Shown: positions 48,301 through 55,310, numbered from the stretch's first letter. The stretch: DNA of 64,000 bases from Turritopsis dohrnii (GCA_027922465.2 BQMF02000142.1:682001-746000); one strand, 5' to 3'. Numbers and translations are program-made. Notes: a model not told the origin generated them from the sequence alone.

Positions 48301-51231
48301 TCCTTCAGTATTTGTATTTTATACCTGAAAAATCATCAGTGGCTACTTTTGATTACGAAACAATTCGTCACATGCGGTTGTTGCCAGCTGAACCAGGAGA
48401 AAAGGAATTGAAGCTAAGAATTGCTAGTAAGGGTTCGGATATTCGGACTACATCGTTCGGATTTTCGGACTATCGCTGACTGTGAAACTGAACCCATTTT
48501 ATTCACCTGCAGGGTGGTTAACAGGGCTGGAAAAGCTGGAAAAAAGCTTGTTTTTGAGAAATGGGCTGGAAAAGCTGGGAAAAGGTCCCTTTTTCAAGCT
48601 AAAGGGCTGGAATAGCTGGATTTTTAATTTTCGTGCACAATGTTTTTTTTACTTTCAGGACATTAATCTTCTTGAAATTTCTATTTTTGCTATATTTGCT
48701 ACAAGTATCTAATTTTCGGATTTTAAGCAGGTTATGTCTAATCCTAATTCTAATTTCTCACAGTGAGAATGTGTGATCAAATACCTTCGTAAAAGAGCAT
48801 TAAATTGACATTTAAGCTGGCTTATGCTACTTGATAAGGGCTGGATTTATGTACCTTTGTTTGCCTTGAGGCTTGAATTAAGTACCATTTTCAACACTTC
48901 AAGGCTGGGAAATTGCCTCAAATTTGATAAAAAAAAAGTTGGATTTTTGTTTCAGAAATTTGTTAACCACCCTGACCTGTAAAACTTGAGAAAGACCCCC
49001 TGGAAAGTGTGTTCGGAATAAAGTAAAATTTTCATAAAAAAATGAAGCTTCTGGTGATTCTTTTAATTCTCTAATTTTTCGTAAATAAACGAAAACTAAT
49101 CTGCGCATGCGTTAGTAAATTCTTTCACCATGAACATCAGAGAGATATGTAGTTTTGGTACAAAAATACTTTTGTAGAAAACCGCCTTCTCTGTCAAGGT
49201 TCCTTCAATGACAACCTTATTACATAATTTTTAGGTTCGAAGAGCGATGGGAAATTGTTCAAGGTATTTCAAGCATCCCTTCCCGACGGTCCAAGAGATT
49301 GATATGGCGATCTCAAAGATCAGGAACGAGAATAACATGTACGAAAACCGTCAAAAGTTTGCCCGTTCCTGTCGGAAAGAACCCGGACATCCTTCCGATA
49401 ACGTTCGACAGTATATTAAAGGTACGTTTCGACCTTTCGGTAGAATGTTAAAGGAACGTTGTCATTCATCTTTTGGTGACTTACAGGATGACCATACTCT
49501 TCAGAGGAGTCACTATGGAAACACGCTCCTCCTTTTGTTATTGTTTACGAACGTCTTCAGATTTCCTAACAAAACATGTTGGCGTTTGATTGTTGTCAAC
49601 TTCATGTCAACTAATTTTAGTTTATTTATTAATTTATTTATTGGGACGTTTTGCACATCAACAAAATCAGGTGAATAAGGAGGTTTCAGCTGCCCAGAGT
49701 TTCATTAGCAGACCTATAACATTAGCAAACATAATTATCCAGACCAGAAATCTGGTGTTCTTGTGCTATAATCTTAACTGGTATTTATAATTAACAATTT
49801 ATACATTAAGGGGGTGTTTATATTGAAGCGAGCTGGCCCGGTTAAACGGGCTGGCTCGCTTAGCCGAGATCTCACTTACATTAAGAAATATATGTTTTTA
49901 TTCGAATGTGTTTATATGAAAACCGAGCCAGCCCGCCTAAGCGAGATCTCGGTTCAATTTGCCGAGATCTCGCTTCAGTGGGATGAAAATTTCCCATATA
50001 AACATCCACAACCGGGCTAGCCCGGCTGAGCGGGCTAATTTCATAGCATGCGCATACTATTTCATAAACAAAAACATACAAAGGTGAGCCAGCCCGCTTC
50101 CATATAAAGGCGAGATGAAATTGTCTCGGCTAAGTGAGCCAGCCCGGCTAACCGGGCCAGCTCACCTCCATATAAACACCCCCTAAATCTTGTGTTAATT
50201 GACTTTTAAAAATTTAACGACCGGTTTCGTATTTTCTTTCTTCGATTAACCAATTATTCTTTATCCTTTTCCATTTCATGAAGGAAAAATACAGCGTTGG
50301 AAAGATTTTTTCAAGGGCTTTCTTCTCATATAAGATTTGTTGTATTTCGAAAAATAACTTTCCAAAAATTGAGAAACTACTTTTTCTGGTCTCGATCATT
50401 TTGAGACACACTGTATTAACAATTTAATGTTCTGTATGCCAAAGTGTCTTCATAGTGATGTTTTCTGTTCAAGGTCTGGTCTGCGAACTTGCATACGTAT
50501 CAGACGAGAATTTATGTCGGTTGTTGTCATGGTACGCACAGTCGAAGATGCGAGTGGCACTTTGTGAGACTAAAGAACAGCAGAAGAGAGTGTACGACCT
50601 TGGATGTCCTGCTTATAGTGAAAACCTCATCATAGGCTTCAACAGGAACGGCATTCATAACGGTGACATGCTGCCGATCGATGCGCCGAAACCACCTCCC
50701 GACTTTCGCGGGAGTTTCGATTTTGCGGTGAATTTATTGGAGTTTCGAACTGATTTCAAATATCTTCGCTCCACTCTATTCTACTCTGTCTTCAATCGGA
50801 CTATCGTCGTTGACGATTTAGAAGACGCTCAAAAGTATCGCGAGTATGTCGTCAAGCGACGCCAACCATGCCCGGCAATTTTAACGAGAACAGGCGACTT
50901 AATAGCTGCTGACGGGCTTATGGACCCGTCGCGTCGATGTCCCAAAAGTCTTGGCGCCCTTCGTTATTCTTTCGGTGAGCTACCGCCCATGGAGCGTAAA
51001 GAATACCATACGTTATGCAACGAAATTCGTTCTCTTGAATCATTACGTCAGTCGACCATCGATTGTAACGTGACGGAGCAGGACGTCAAACAGGCTGCGA
51101 TCAACTTAACACAAAAAGAACAGCAGCACAAACCGGCTATCGAAGAACTCGAATCGAGGCTAGAGAGAGTGCGCCGAATGTCCAACCCATTACAAGAAGG
51201 AAGTTCTCCGGCAAAACGAAAGAGAAGATGA
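23572..51231 (+). CDS. SMCHD1: SMCHD1, structural maintenance of chromosomes flexible hinge domain protein (complete model)
   Basis: GHKL-ATPase/hinge chromatin protein used in vertebrates for X-inactivation and gene silencing; it homodimerises through its hinge. Thirty-two coding exons join without a frame conflict to 1970 residues: 23572-23611, 23703-23842, 24227-24319, 24527-24653, 24852-24952, 25031-25201, 30273-30353, 30600-30719, 32734-32922, 33165-33362, 35090-35232, 35778-36030, 36106-36214, 36376-36657, 36810-36979, 38029-38191, 38506-38730, 40266-40385, 40540-41093, 41303-41447, 41532-41694, 41802-41968, 42284-42594, 43136-43243, 43846-44008, 44361-44486, 45536-45647, 46586-46740, 47089-47214, 48105-48217, 49235-49421, 50474-51231. 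ATPase motifs and hinge are intact, so the gene looks functional. Human SMCHD1 is about 2005 residues in 48 exons, so many introns differ. Confidence 0.93.
24527..25201 (+). CDS. SMCHD1: SMCHD1 exons 4-6: GHKL ATPase core
   Basis: Residues 92-224. Exon 5 carries the N box CEFIDNAIQAT, whose Glu141 corresponds to the catalytic Glu147 of human SMCHD1 with Asp144/Asn145 for Mg and ATP. Exon 6 carries VVDNGVGM (Asp174, Gly176, Gly178) and SKFGVGATQA (Gly218, Gly220), the lid glycines. The exon 4 acceptor was placed at GTTAAG|GTACGT because it keeps the spacing between the two domains close to that of human; an upstream in-frame acceptor (TTTTAG|TTCTTC at about 24475) is a possible alternative. 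Confidence 0.9.
24690..24835 (+). mobile_element. tRNA-derived SINE fragment in SMCHD1 intron 4
   Basis: GAGTGGTAGCTCCCTG resembles box A and ATGGGTTCAATCTCC box B, about 25 bases apart, followed by a body ending CTCTGCTTAGTACTCC. The whole intron is only 198 bases, so the SINE makes up most of it. Confidence 0.5.
25264..25447 (+). repeat. 40-bp tandem repeat, about 4.5 copies, SMCHD1 intron 6
   Basis: Unit reads AAGGATCATCTTCATAAAAT then AATCCTCCGCCAGTGCATGG, with one to three changes per copy. Confidence 0.85.
25448..26636. other. SMCHD1 intron 6, no element recognised
   Basis: AT-rich intronic sequence. I see no coding frame and no terminal repeats; phrases such as TTACTTTTTTGTTTGCAA recur loosely near 28950, suggesting old repeats. 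Confidence 0.35.
26641..28550. mobile_element. GTGAC-ended TIR transposon with TTACG palindrome arrays
   Basis: A perfect 31-bp terminal inverted repeat starts GTGACATGGAAAGCG and ends GGGACCATTTGC. It is flanked by AAGT on both sides (26637-26640, 28551-28554), a 4-bp target duplication. Both subterminal zones (26670-26935 and 28230-28490) are packed with palindromes built from CTTACG, such as TTACGCTTACGTAAGCGTAA. The interior shares the GGACGGTTTCTAT block with the elements at 11.6-12.2 and 18.6-19.5 kb and a piece of the LINE-associated 250-bp segment (27185-27260). No transposase frame in 1910 bp. Confidence 0.85.
28555..29671. other. SMCHD1 intron 6, no element recognised
   Basis: AT-rich; a TTGTATTGTATTGTATT micro-repeat lies near 29428. 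Short plus-strand frames near 28600 and 29370 have no domain or splice support. Confidence 0.35.
29672..30045 (+). mobile_element. LINE 3' fragment, same family as 20708-22215
   Basis: ACATTGAACCGTTATGGGCA copies the end of the palm frame of the minus-strand LINE, is followed by the same 250-base insert and then by GCCCAAAAAACTTCTGGATT, the start of that element's C-terminal frame. It stops there, in SMCHD1 intron 6. Confidence 0.75.
30273..33362 (+). CDS. SMCHD1: SMCHD1 exons 7-10: ATPase C-terminal and transducer region
   Basis: Residues 225-420. Exon 7 (GFYLGNAIKVVTKM) follows the lid; exon 9 carries LQHIQYMSKDRCND and HVYHYYLHGPHG, matching the vertebrate HIQYL...YHYYIHGPKG block; exon 10 has VKDDLQSLYQQ. 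A 5-kb intron before exon 7 contains a 40-bp tandem repeat, the 26641-28550 transposon and a LINE piece. Confidence 0.9.
30804..31901. mobile_element. TIR transposon with AAACGTTT arrays, SMCHD1 intron 8
   Basis: Left end GGGACGTTCCAGGGG pairs with the right end read inward, GTGACATTCCAGGGG. AATT flanks both sides (30800-30803 and 31902-31905), a 4-bp target duplication like that of the 26641-28550 element. Subterminal zones carry AAACGTTT-like motifs. Its body matches 11.6-12.2 kb in part. Confidence 0.7.
31954..32682 (+). mobile_element. PIF/Harbinger transposon, internally deleted
   Basis: Inverted ends AGCTTGGTTCCCACTAGAG are perfect over 19 bases and lead into arrays of TGAGATAGAAA. TTA duplications flank both ends, the TWA target of PIF/Harbinger elements. 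A frame from 32131 reads a basic run (FLRRMRRKRLLKQK) then NFIVLFQELKIHDREYFFRY, which matches the N-terminus of Harbinger nuclease proteins; the rest of the transposase is missing. It sits in SMCHD1 intron 8. Confidence 0.85.
34022..34494. mobile_element. hAT-type MITE, SMCHD1 intron 10
   Basis: Inverted ends CAGGGATTTTTCCAAGCACT extend into a CTACCGTTT block; flanks GGCGG and GGCAG form a 5-bp target duplication with one mismatch. Part of the interior (34115-34290) is shared with 22232-22335. Confidence 0.72.
34500..35089. other. SMCHD1 intron 10, no element recognised
   Basis: An open frame at 34612-34806 (64 codons) has no recognisable domain and no splice-phase support; the remainder is AT-rich. 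Confidence 0.35.
35090..36979 (+). CDS. SMCHD1: SMCHD1 exons 11-15: transducer end and BAH-like region
   Basis: Residues 421-739. Landmarks are LFECFWQGRLAPLSYV (exon 11), CFNRIRGVLFFNRHTPVSNN and WLEQCHQEHDRE (exon 12), and DVFYAQLKIL then VAYGRISYFIKK (exons 13-14), which follow the human order closely. Exon 14 needs the acceptor GATGCAG|TACAGG to hold phase; several other AG pairs nearby do not. Confidence 0.88.
35595..35755 (+). repeat. Dispersed repeat, partner of 7735-7865
   Basis: Shares ATGTTTTCCT, ACAATG-like strings and AATGCACCTGGTC with the copy in the CCDC166-like gene. No ends resolved; it lies just upstream of SMCHD1 exon 12. Confidence 0.5.
37014..37504 (-). mobile_element. 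Non-autonomous Helitron in SMCHD1 intron 15
   Basis: On the minus strand it starts TCTATATATTAATAGCC and ends with the GGCGGCGAACGACGCCGCC hairpin and CTAG, inserted between A and T. Both ends match the 15.7-17.4 and 59.7-60.6 kb copies, but the middle (GATTTTGATGACGTCA, GTCACCCCATCGCCTGTAT) belongs to the other Helitron-like family seen at 5571-5871 and 61241-62540. Confidence 0.85.
38029..44486 (+). CDS. SMCHD1: SMCHD1 exons 16-26: middle beta-sandwich segments
   Basis: Residues 740-1487. The sequence is less conserved but keeps repeated strand patterns of Ig-like domains and short matches such as VADSFGNPVEL and VTDELGV (compare vertebrate D.YGN motifs). All splice phases agree. Exon 25 begins at a 3' splice site duplicated by a 47-bp tandem repeat (43761-43852). 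Introns hold a MITE (42615-42823) and small foldbacks. Confidence 0.85.
39445..39570 (+). repeat. pogo/Tigger-like end fragment, SMCHD1 intron 17
   Basis: TTGTAATAAACGCCGCCCTC then TAATGAACGCCTCCCTCTAT, and a reversed GGGGTTTATTAGAGGAAA, form the ends of a short element of the pogo type. A related copy in reverse orientation lies at 60790-60890. Confidence 0.55.
41163..41238. repeat. 80-bp foldback repeat, SMCHD1 intron 19
   Basis: TCTCTGAGAAGGAGTGCATT on the left is mirrored by AAAAATGCTCTTTGTGTGA on the right. Same family as 43608-43687 and 51434-51511. Confidence 0.55.
42615..42823. mobile_element. Harbinger-type MITE, SMCHD1 intron 23
   Basis: AAGCTGTTTCCACTAGGC is mirrored by GCCTAGTGGAAAGGGGGCT, with TAA on both flanks (42615-42617, 42821-42823), a TWA-type duplication. 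The ends resemble those of the Harbinger element at 31954. Confidence 0.7.
43608..43687. repeat. 80-bp foldback repeat, SMCHD1 intron 24
   Basis: AAATCACTGCGATGATGAAC faces AATGCATCCCTTCGCAGTGG, arms of about 24 bases. Confidence 0.6.
43761..43852 (+). repeat. 47-bp tandem duplication containing the exon 25 splice acceptor
   Basis: Two copies (43761-43807, 43808-43852), identical through TTGTATTTTCAGATAAGCCA. Each carries a full pyrimidine tract and AG. Only the second (exon from 43846) keeps the SMCHD1 frame; the first (43799) would run into a TAA within ten codons. Confidence 0.9.
44128..44180 (+). repeat. AATA/ATCA microsatellite
   Basis: AAATAAATAAATAAATAA followed by ATCAATCAATCAATCA in SMCHD1 intron 25. 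Confidence 0.8.
44493..44562 (+). repeat. 21-bp tandem repeat, three copies
   Basis: Unit CTTTCCCTGAAAACCCTTTTG directly after the exon 26 donor of SMCHD1. Confidence 0.8.
44698..44726 (-). ncRNA. Hammerhead ribozyme core (stem II and both catalytic strings)
   Basis: CUGAUGA, a 6-bp perfect stem II with a 6-nt loop, and GAA are all present at the right spacing. Stems I and III and the cleavage site were not resolved by eye, and the A after GAA is a U here, so self-cleavage is unproven. Confidence 0.5.
44900..45253. mobile_element. Long-arm mariner-type foldback MITE
   Basis: Begins TA-CAGTGTGATTCACAAAAAG and ends with the reverse complement before TA. The arms run about 145 bases each (AATTTTATAAGCTTTCCAAT against ATTGGAAAGCTTATAAAATT), leaving a short centre with a TAAAAAA run. 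TA target and CAGTGTGATTCA ends fit mariner. It is inserted in the Penelope remnant. Confidence 0.85.
45536..49421 (+). CDS. SMCHD1: SMCHD1 exons 27-31: last beta domain and coiled coil
   Basis: Residues 1488-1718. Exon 28 has LVLSVVDEFGNPVSSD, parallel to the vertebrate LHLSITDDYDNH. Exon 30 (VEIEKLTKQL, KEKRDEYGRKKEE) and exon 31 (VQEIDMAISKIRNENNMYE) form the coiled coil before the hinge. An extra open stretch at 48309-48426 could be an alternative exon between 30 and 31. Confidence 0.85.
46271..46498 (+). repeat. 28-bp tandem repeat, about eight copies, SMCHD1 intron 27
   Basis: Unit AGATAACCGACACACTTC plus TCCATCAGTC; the first copies are identical, the sixth lacks ATC, and the last two have point changes (ACATACTCC, ACGTACTCC). 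Confidence 0.88.
47330..47560. other. Possible decayed MITE, SMCHD1 intron 29
   Basis: Repeated CGGAT strings (GACCGGATAC, TTTCGGATATAGGCATCCG, TATCGGATTATCGG, TTTTCGGAATAA) recall subterminal repeats of a DNA transposon, but no matched ends were found. Confidence 0.3.
48252..48325 (+). repeat. 25-bp tandem repeat, three copies, SMCHD1 intron 30
   Basis: Unit TATCTCCTTCAGTATTTG plus TATTTTA. Each copy contains a CTTCAG that could act as a 3' splice site for the open stretch at 48309-48426. Confidence 0.8.
48510..48974. mobile_element. hAT-type MITE, SMCHD1 intron 30
   Basis: CAGGGTGGTTAACA is mirrored at the right end (TGTTAACCACCCTG) with ACCTG on both flanks (48505-48509, 48975-48979). 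The 5-bp duplication matches the hAT elements at 10209 and 34022. The interior repeats GGCTGGAAAAGCTGG near the left end. Confidence 0.8.
49810..50183. mobile_element. Harbinger-type MITE, SMCHD1 intron 31
   Basis: GGGGGTGTTTATATTGAAGC is mirrored by CTCCATATAAACACCCCC; arms continue through AGCTGGCCCGGTTA and CTCGGCTAAG-type blocks for about 60 bases. TAA flanks both ends (49807-49809, 50184-50186). GC-rich palindromes (CCGGGCTAGCCCGG) fill the centre. Confidence 0.82.
50474..51231 (+). CDS. SMCHD1: SMCHD1 exon 32: SMC hinge domain and C-terminus
   Basis: Residues 1719-1970 in one long exon. The hinge is clear: GLVCELAYVSDENLCRLLSW, then CPAYSENLI, TIVVDDLEDAQKYREYVV and PAILTRTGDLIAADG, with the vertebrate equivalents (TIILDNLDAANHYR, TLLTRDGDRI) in the same order. 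A helical tail ends in basic KRKRR, a possible nuclear localisation signal, before TGA. Confidence 0.93.
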
Positions 51232-51420
51232 GAGAAGATTTTTTTAAGCTCACATGTATTTTTACGAAGACGTCGCGTTCATATATATCTATCCTTTACA
51301 TCATTCTTTACAAATTCTTTCACGTTCTTCAAGTTTTGCACATGTTGTCATTTAACTTTTAATCTTTATTGCAAACGATTGGTTGATTACCCCATCACGA
51401 ATAAACACACCTCCACTGGG
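51232..51420 (+). terminator. SMCHD1: SMCHD1 3' untranslated region with AATAAA
   Basis: An AATAAA signal lies at 51400-51405, about 170 bases after the stop, at a plausible distance for cleavage and polyadenylation. Confidence 0.5.
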
Positions 51421-51433
51421 TAAATCGTCAAAT

Positions 51434-51511
51434 AGTCACTGCGACGAAGAGCATTTTCATTGAAATAGTGTTCATGTTTTTTTTTGAAAATGTACTCCTT
51501 CGCAGAGATTG
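51434..51511. repeat. 80-bp foldback repeat
   Basis: AGTCACTGCGACGAAGAGCA faces TGTACTCCTTCGCAGAGATT. Third fairly complete copy of this family, just after the SMCHD1 polyadenylation signal. Confidence 0.6.
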
Positions 51512-51519
51512 GTGAATGT

Positions 51520-52034
51520 GAAACTCTTGTCTTGACTTTATCCTGTTTTTTTCATATAGCCATCGTTGAAGATATGTGTATTATTTACAGTGTAGTTGCT
51601 TTACACTCAGTGGTTTTATCTATTTGTGTGTGTAGAATTTCGGTATAGTGAGTTATCATTAAGTTTCCAAACTTTTTGTTTGTTTACACTCTTGAAGTTT
51701 ACATTACGGAACAAGAAACCTATCCCTAACATTTTTGTTGTTTCTTTTGTTTTACCATTCGGCGAAATATGCTTAGGGTTCGACATGAGAAGGAATTAGC
51801 AACGGAAAAATGCAAACTTTTTCATGTAATCTCCATAACCGGTGCTCTTAAATCCATTCTTCGTCTTCGTCTTTGACCCAAAGTTTAGCTAGTAACCTTC
51901 GCGCAAGAGAAGAAAGTTTTGTGTGGATTTAATTTTGCCAATTCTCATTTTGAACCTGTCATATCCCTTTTTTGTGCGTAAGTTTTTAATGGCCAACTAG
52001 GAAAAATTTTAGAGTATTTTCTCCTGTATTGATG
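51520..52034. other. Intergenic, no gene recognised
   Basis: A minus-strand frame around 51845-51905 encodes about 20 residues ending VKDEDEEWI and a stop, but it has no convincing acceptor. Otherwise nothing seen. Confidence 0.3.
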
Positions 52035-52947
52035 TACCTTAAGCGCTCTAATAAGCGCCCACCTTAAAATCCAAACAATTGAATAAGCGCCCACTCTCTA
52101 ATAAGCGCCCCCCAAGACGCAACCAAGAAGCGGGTAAAAAAATAAAAGCGATTAAAAGCTGATTTAATAACTGCATTTCAAAATCATATTAAGTAAACGA
52201 TTTTTGTGTACTGCATTCAAAACTACACCACACTTGAATAATGGAGGACGAAAGCCAAGCAACTTTTCCCACAAGGGAGGAAAATTAAAAGCATACTCAA
52301 TGAACTTTAAGAAGCAGGTGATCAAATACGCCCAAGAGACTCAGATAAAAAAAGTGCTGAAAATTAATAGTTGGTCGTAAAAGCTCCAGATGTTTATTGG
52401 AATAAGCCATTTAAAAACTTCATCACAGAGTTTTACGACGAATGGCTCGGAAATGGGGTTCATCAATTTACCGAATCCGGAAATATGACACCTGCTCCAA
52501 GTAAGTCGGTAGTTACATGGATCATAGGCGCCTGGCAAAAAATCACAAAGGAACAGATAATTGCTTCTGTGCTCTCAACATCAAAACAAATGGAAGTGAG
52601 GATGGATCGATTCATTGCCTTAAAGAAAACCAACCCTGCTCAATTGGGAGAGATACGTTGAAGAATCAAACAAGCCTGTTATTCAATGACGAGCTTCACG
52701 ATGACCCATTCTCACCAACTGATTCTGACGTTGAAGAAGCCAATGTCGTCGACTTCAATCTGCTTGACGATGACTTGGATGAAGATGATTTTGTAACGAT
52801 TGATTAACGAACTTTTATGCAAAACAAAAATTTTCTAGAACATCAAACGTGTAGCTTCCAAATAAGCGCCCCTCTCTAATAAGTGCCCACCCTAATATCT
52901 CAAAAATTAAATAAGTGCCCAGGGCGCTTATTAGAGCGTTTACGGTA
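52035..52947 (+). mobile_element. pogo/Tigger deletion derivative
   Basis: TIRs CCTTAAGCGCTCTAATAAGC and, inward from the right, CCGTAAACGCTCTAATAAGC lie between TA dinucleotides; AATAAGCGCCC repeats follow inside each end. The remaining coding parts are the pogo N-terminus (AYSMNFKKQVIKYAQET, near 52292) and, after a large deletion, the C-terminal part (KPFKNFITEFYDEWLGNGVH, WIIGAWQKITKEQI) followed in another frame by NGSEDGSIHCLKENQP and an acidic tail to 52807. The catalytic DDE core is gone and there is a frameshift. Confidence 0.82.
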
Positions 52948-53020
52948 CTGGAATGTTTCTGTACCGATGTTTCAGACTGTTTCAGCAATATGTTTGCATG
53001 GATTTAATTTTGCGCATTTT

Positions 53021-53112
53021 GATCAAATGTCACAACAATTTCTCCACACAAGTTAACCTATCTGTCGGTCAAATGTCGCAACAATTTCTCCACACAAGTT
53101 AACCTATCTGTC
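53021..53112 (+). repeat. 46-bp tandem duplication
   Basis: CAACAATTTCTCCACACAAG and TTAACCTATCTGTCGG occur twice in a row with two changes. Confidence 0.8.
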
Positions 53113-53174
53113 GGGCGTTATTAATGACCTTAATAATAACGTTATGTTTATTCGTAATAGCACGATTGGATTAA

Positions 53175-53235
53175 ACACGTAATTTACCGCCCTTACACGC
53201 AACTTACCGAGTTGCGTAGGCGGTAAATTACGTGT
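53175..53235. repeat. Perfect 17-bp inverted repeat with nested hairpin
   Basis: ACACGTAATTTACCGCC and its exact complement flank an inner ACGCAAC...GTTGCGT pair. It looks like a tiny foldback insertion. Confidence 0.75.
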
Positions 53236-53345
53236 GAGGGCGGAAGGTTGTCTATAGTAAGAAATAGAACTTTGTATCTGCGGTGGAGTGCTTCTGCAAC
53301 ATGACAACATACAATAGCGAAAAAAACTATTGAAATAAAGTCCAT
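53236..53345 (-). pseudogene. Possible sulfatase-type signal exon, broken
   Basis: Minus strand from an ATG at 53345 encodes a hydrophobic leader (MDFISIVFFAIVCCHVAEA) then YKVLFLTIDNL, similar to the start of iduronate-2-sulfatase-like enzymes (VLLIIVDDLRP). The frame runs into the foldback at 53175-53235 and no further sulfatase exon is visible. Could be chance or a dead exon. Confidence 0.22.
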
Positions 53346-53533
53346 TTTACACGATAAATAATATTTACAATATCTAGAAATAATCTGTGTTGGCATAGGA
53401 TATTTCATTCTCATCGGGATGAAAAGTACAGCTGTCTTTGAAAAACTATCGACATTTTCAGTTTCAATATACTCGAAGGTAAATCTTAAACTTTGTCGGA
53501 CATAAGTGACTAATTTTCTCGAGATCATCAAGT

Positions 53534-54057
53534 AGGTTGGATTTCATCTCGGGATGAAATTTTTCACGTGTATCCGGGCTGGAGTTCAATACCATCGTTT
53601 AATTGAAACACTTGTAATCAGAAAGTTGCGTTTACATGAAAGAAATTTCAGCCCGGGCTGAGTTCAGTGCAGGCGTGAAATTTTTTTCACACCCGAAAAA
53701 ATTTACACTTTACTGCTTTGTTTGAGCAGAAAAGTAAATGAACGGTATGAAGGAATAAGGAAAGCCATGTCTAGTATCTATTCAAATGAGATAAAATATT
53801 TTAGATCATCTAATTTATCATCTGATGAAGAAATTGCAACTCAAAAATAAATAAAATTTGAAAAAAAGATCTTTTAAAAAATGTATACACTGGGATCTGG
53901 AAAAATTAAAGAAATTCGTCAGAGTTTTTTGACTGTTACTTCAGACCTTCTAACACTTATCTTCATTTTGCCGGGCTGAACGTATCCATGTAAACGCTCC
54001 AGCCCGATACCGAGATGAAATTCCAACCCGGGATGAAAATACTCCATATAAACAACC
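53534..54057. mobile_element. Harbinger-type MITE, related to 49810-50183
   Basis: Right end CTCCATATAAACAACCCC copies that of the 49810 element. Left part TTTCATCTCGGGATGAAATT and CCGGGCTGGAG mirrors CTCCAGCCCGATACCGAGA and CCCGGGATGAAA on the right. The left terminus is eroded. Confidence 0.6.
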
Positions 54058-54169
54058 CCAAAGACAAAAGTGTTGGTTATGATAATGTATTTTCATACGT
54101 CTTAATTGGAAAGGAATGATCACAAGAAAATATGACATTGATGGCAATTCATAACTAAGAGTTATACAG

Positions 54170-54385
54170 CGAAACCTCTTCAAGACGACATTACATTAAC
54201 TATAACGGATAATTGACTATTCCCCAGAAGTGCTAACAAAACATGGGAAGATTCTTATAAGACGGGCACCTGTCTAGAACGGATATTGATCATTTCCCTG
54301 AAGTACTAACATTTCTATAACACGGACACTTCTCTAAGACAGACAATTTTCCGTTTCCCAAAATGGCCGTCGAGGATTCATTGTA
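54170..54385. repeat. pogo-like non-autonomous element or fragment
   Basis: AGCGAAACCTCTTCAAGACG at the left and GGCCGTCGAGGATTCATTGT at the right are typical pogo/Tigger-style ends, with degenerate ACGGACA strings between. Confidence 0.5.
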
Positions 54386-55010
54386 GATTCTATGACATTC
54401 TTCCATTCAGAATATGCAGGCCGTTCAACAAGGATTCTCTGGCGATGACGTAACTTCTATGATGTTCTTGTCTTCAAACACGTTCAGATAACCAAATAGC
54501 GCCCTTGCAACCTACTTGTATGATCTGTTTGAGGGCGCTGTAGAAGGGCGCCTATAAAGAAATAAATAATGGTGGTGAATCAGTAGATGGGCGTGTTATG
54601 AAGAATCTGATGATGGGCGTGTTACACTACATGTACTTAATATTTTACCCAGCTAATCTTGTCATGCGAAAAATTGGGGAAAGTTACTTACGAAAGTTCA
54701 ACCTATATTCATGAAAAGCAAAAATTTAGCCTCGTTTCCAAGGATAGTCTTCCTGATTTTACCACAAAGTAATTTTATTATCGACATTCTCCTGTGAAAT
54801 AATTCAAAAACAAGGCCATATTTGTAAACGAAACACAGTAAACAGAAATTCTGGTAATATTGGTAGATTGAAATTCGGGCCAAATTTTAGTTCATGAAAG
54901 CAAGAATATAACGTCGAATGATTTTATAAACGATAGAATTCCAAACACCCTGTACAGATGCAATATACGCCTCTTTCGATGTGCACCTGCTAGAGGTGTT
55001 TAAGGTGATT
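54386..55010. other. Intergenic, no gene recognised
   Basis: Contains small inverted GCGCCCTT/AAGGGCGC motifs (54498-54552) and a duplicated GATGGGCGTGTTA. I searched it for the missing last exon of COQ7 on the minus strand and saw none. Confidence 0.35.
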
Positions 55011-55085
55011 ATTTTGAGATGATTATTTTGAGATGATTATTTTGAGATGATTATTTTGAGATGATTATTTTGAGGTGATTATTTT
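55011..55085 (+). repeat. 14-bp tandem repeat, about five copies
   Basis: Unit GATGATTATTTTGA; first and last copies have GGTGA. Confidence 0.88.
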
Positions 55086-55310
55086 CACTGTTGCTGTTGT
55101 TGTTGTGGACATTTAAACAGGATGTCAAAATGGTATAAACATGACCTTGTTTCATAACTAACCCTGATGCGTACAGTTGAACTAGTGACTTCTAAAGTTT
55201 GTATTATTATAAACCTTGTATAATCGTTTGGTTCGGTGAGAGTAAAGGTCATTCTAGATCTCTCTTTCAGATGATTTTAAGAAACTTGTTTAAGCTTGTT
55301 ATCAATAAGA

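Noticed and set aside
53104..53531. Long minus-strand frame as a full protein gene
   Set aside because: Only the stretch from 53345 has any protein resemblance; the upstream part has no motif and the end is formed by a hairpin repeat.
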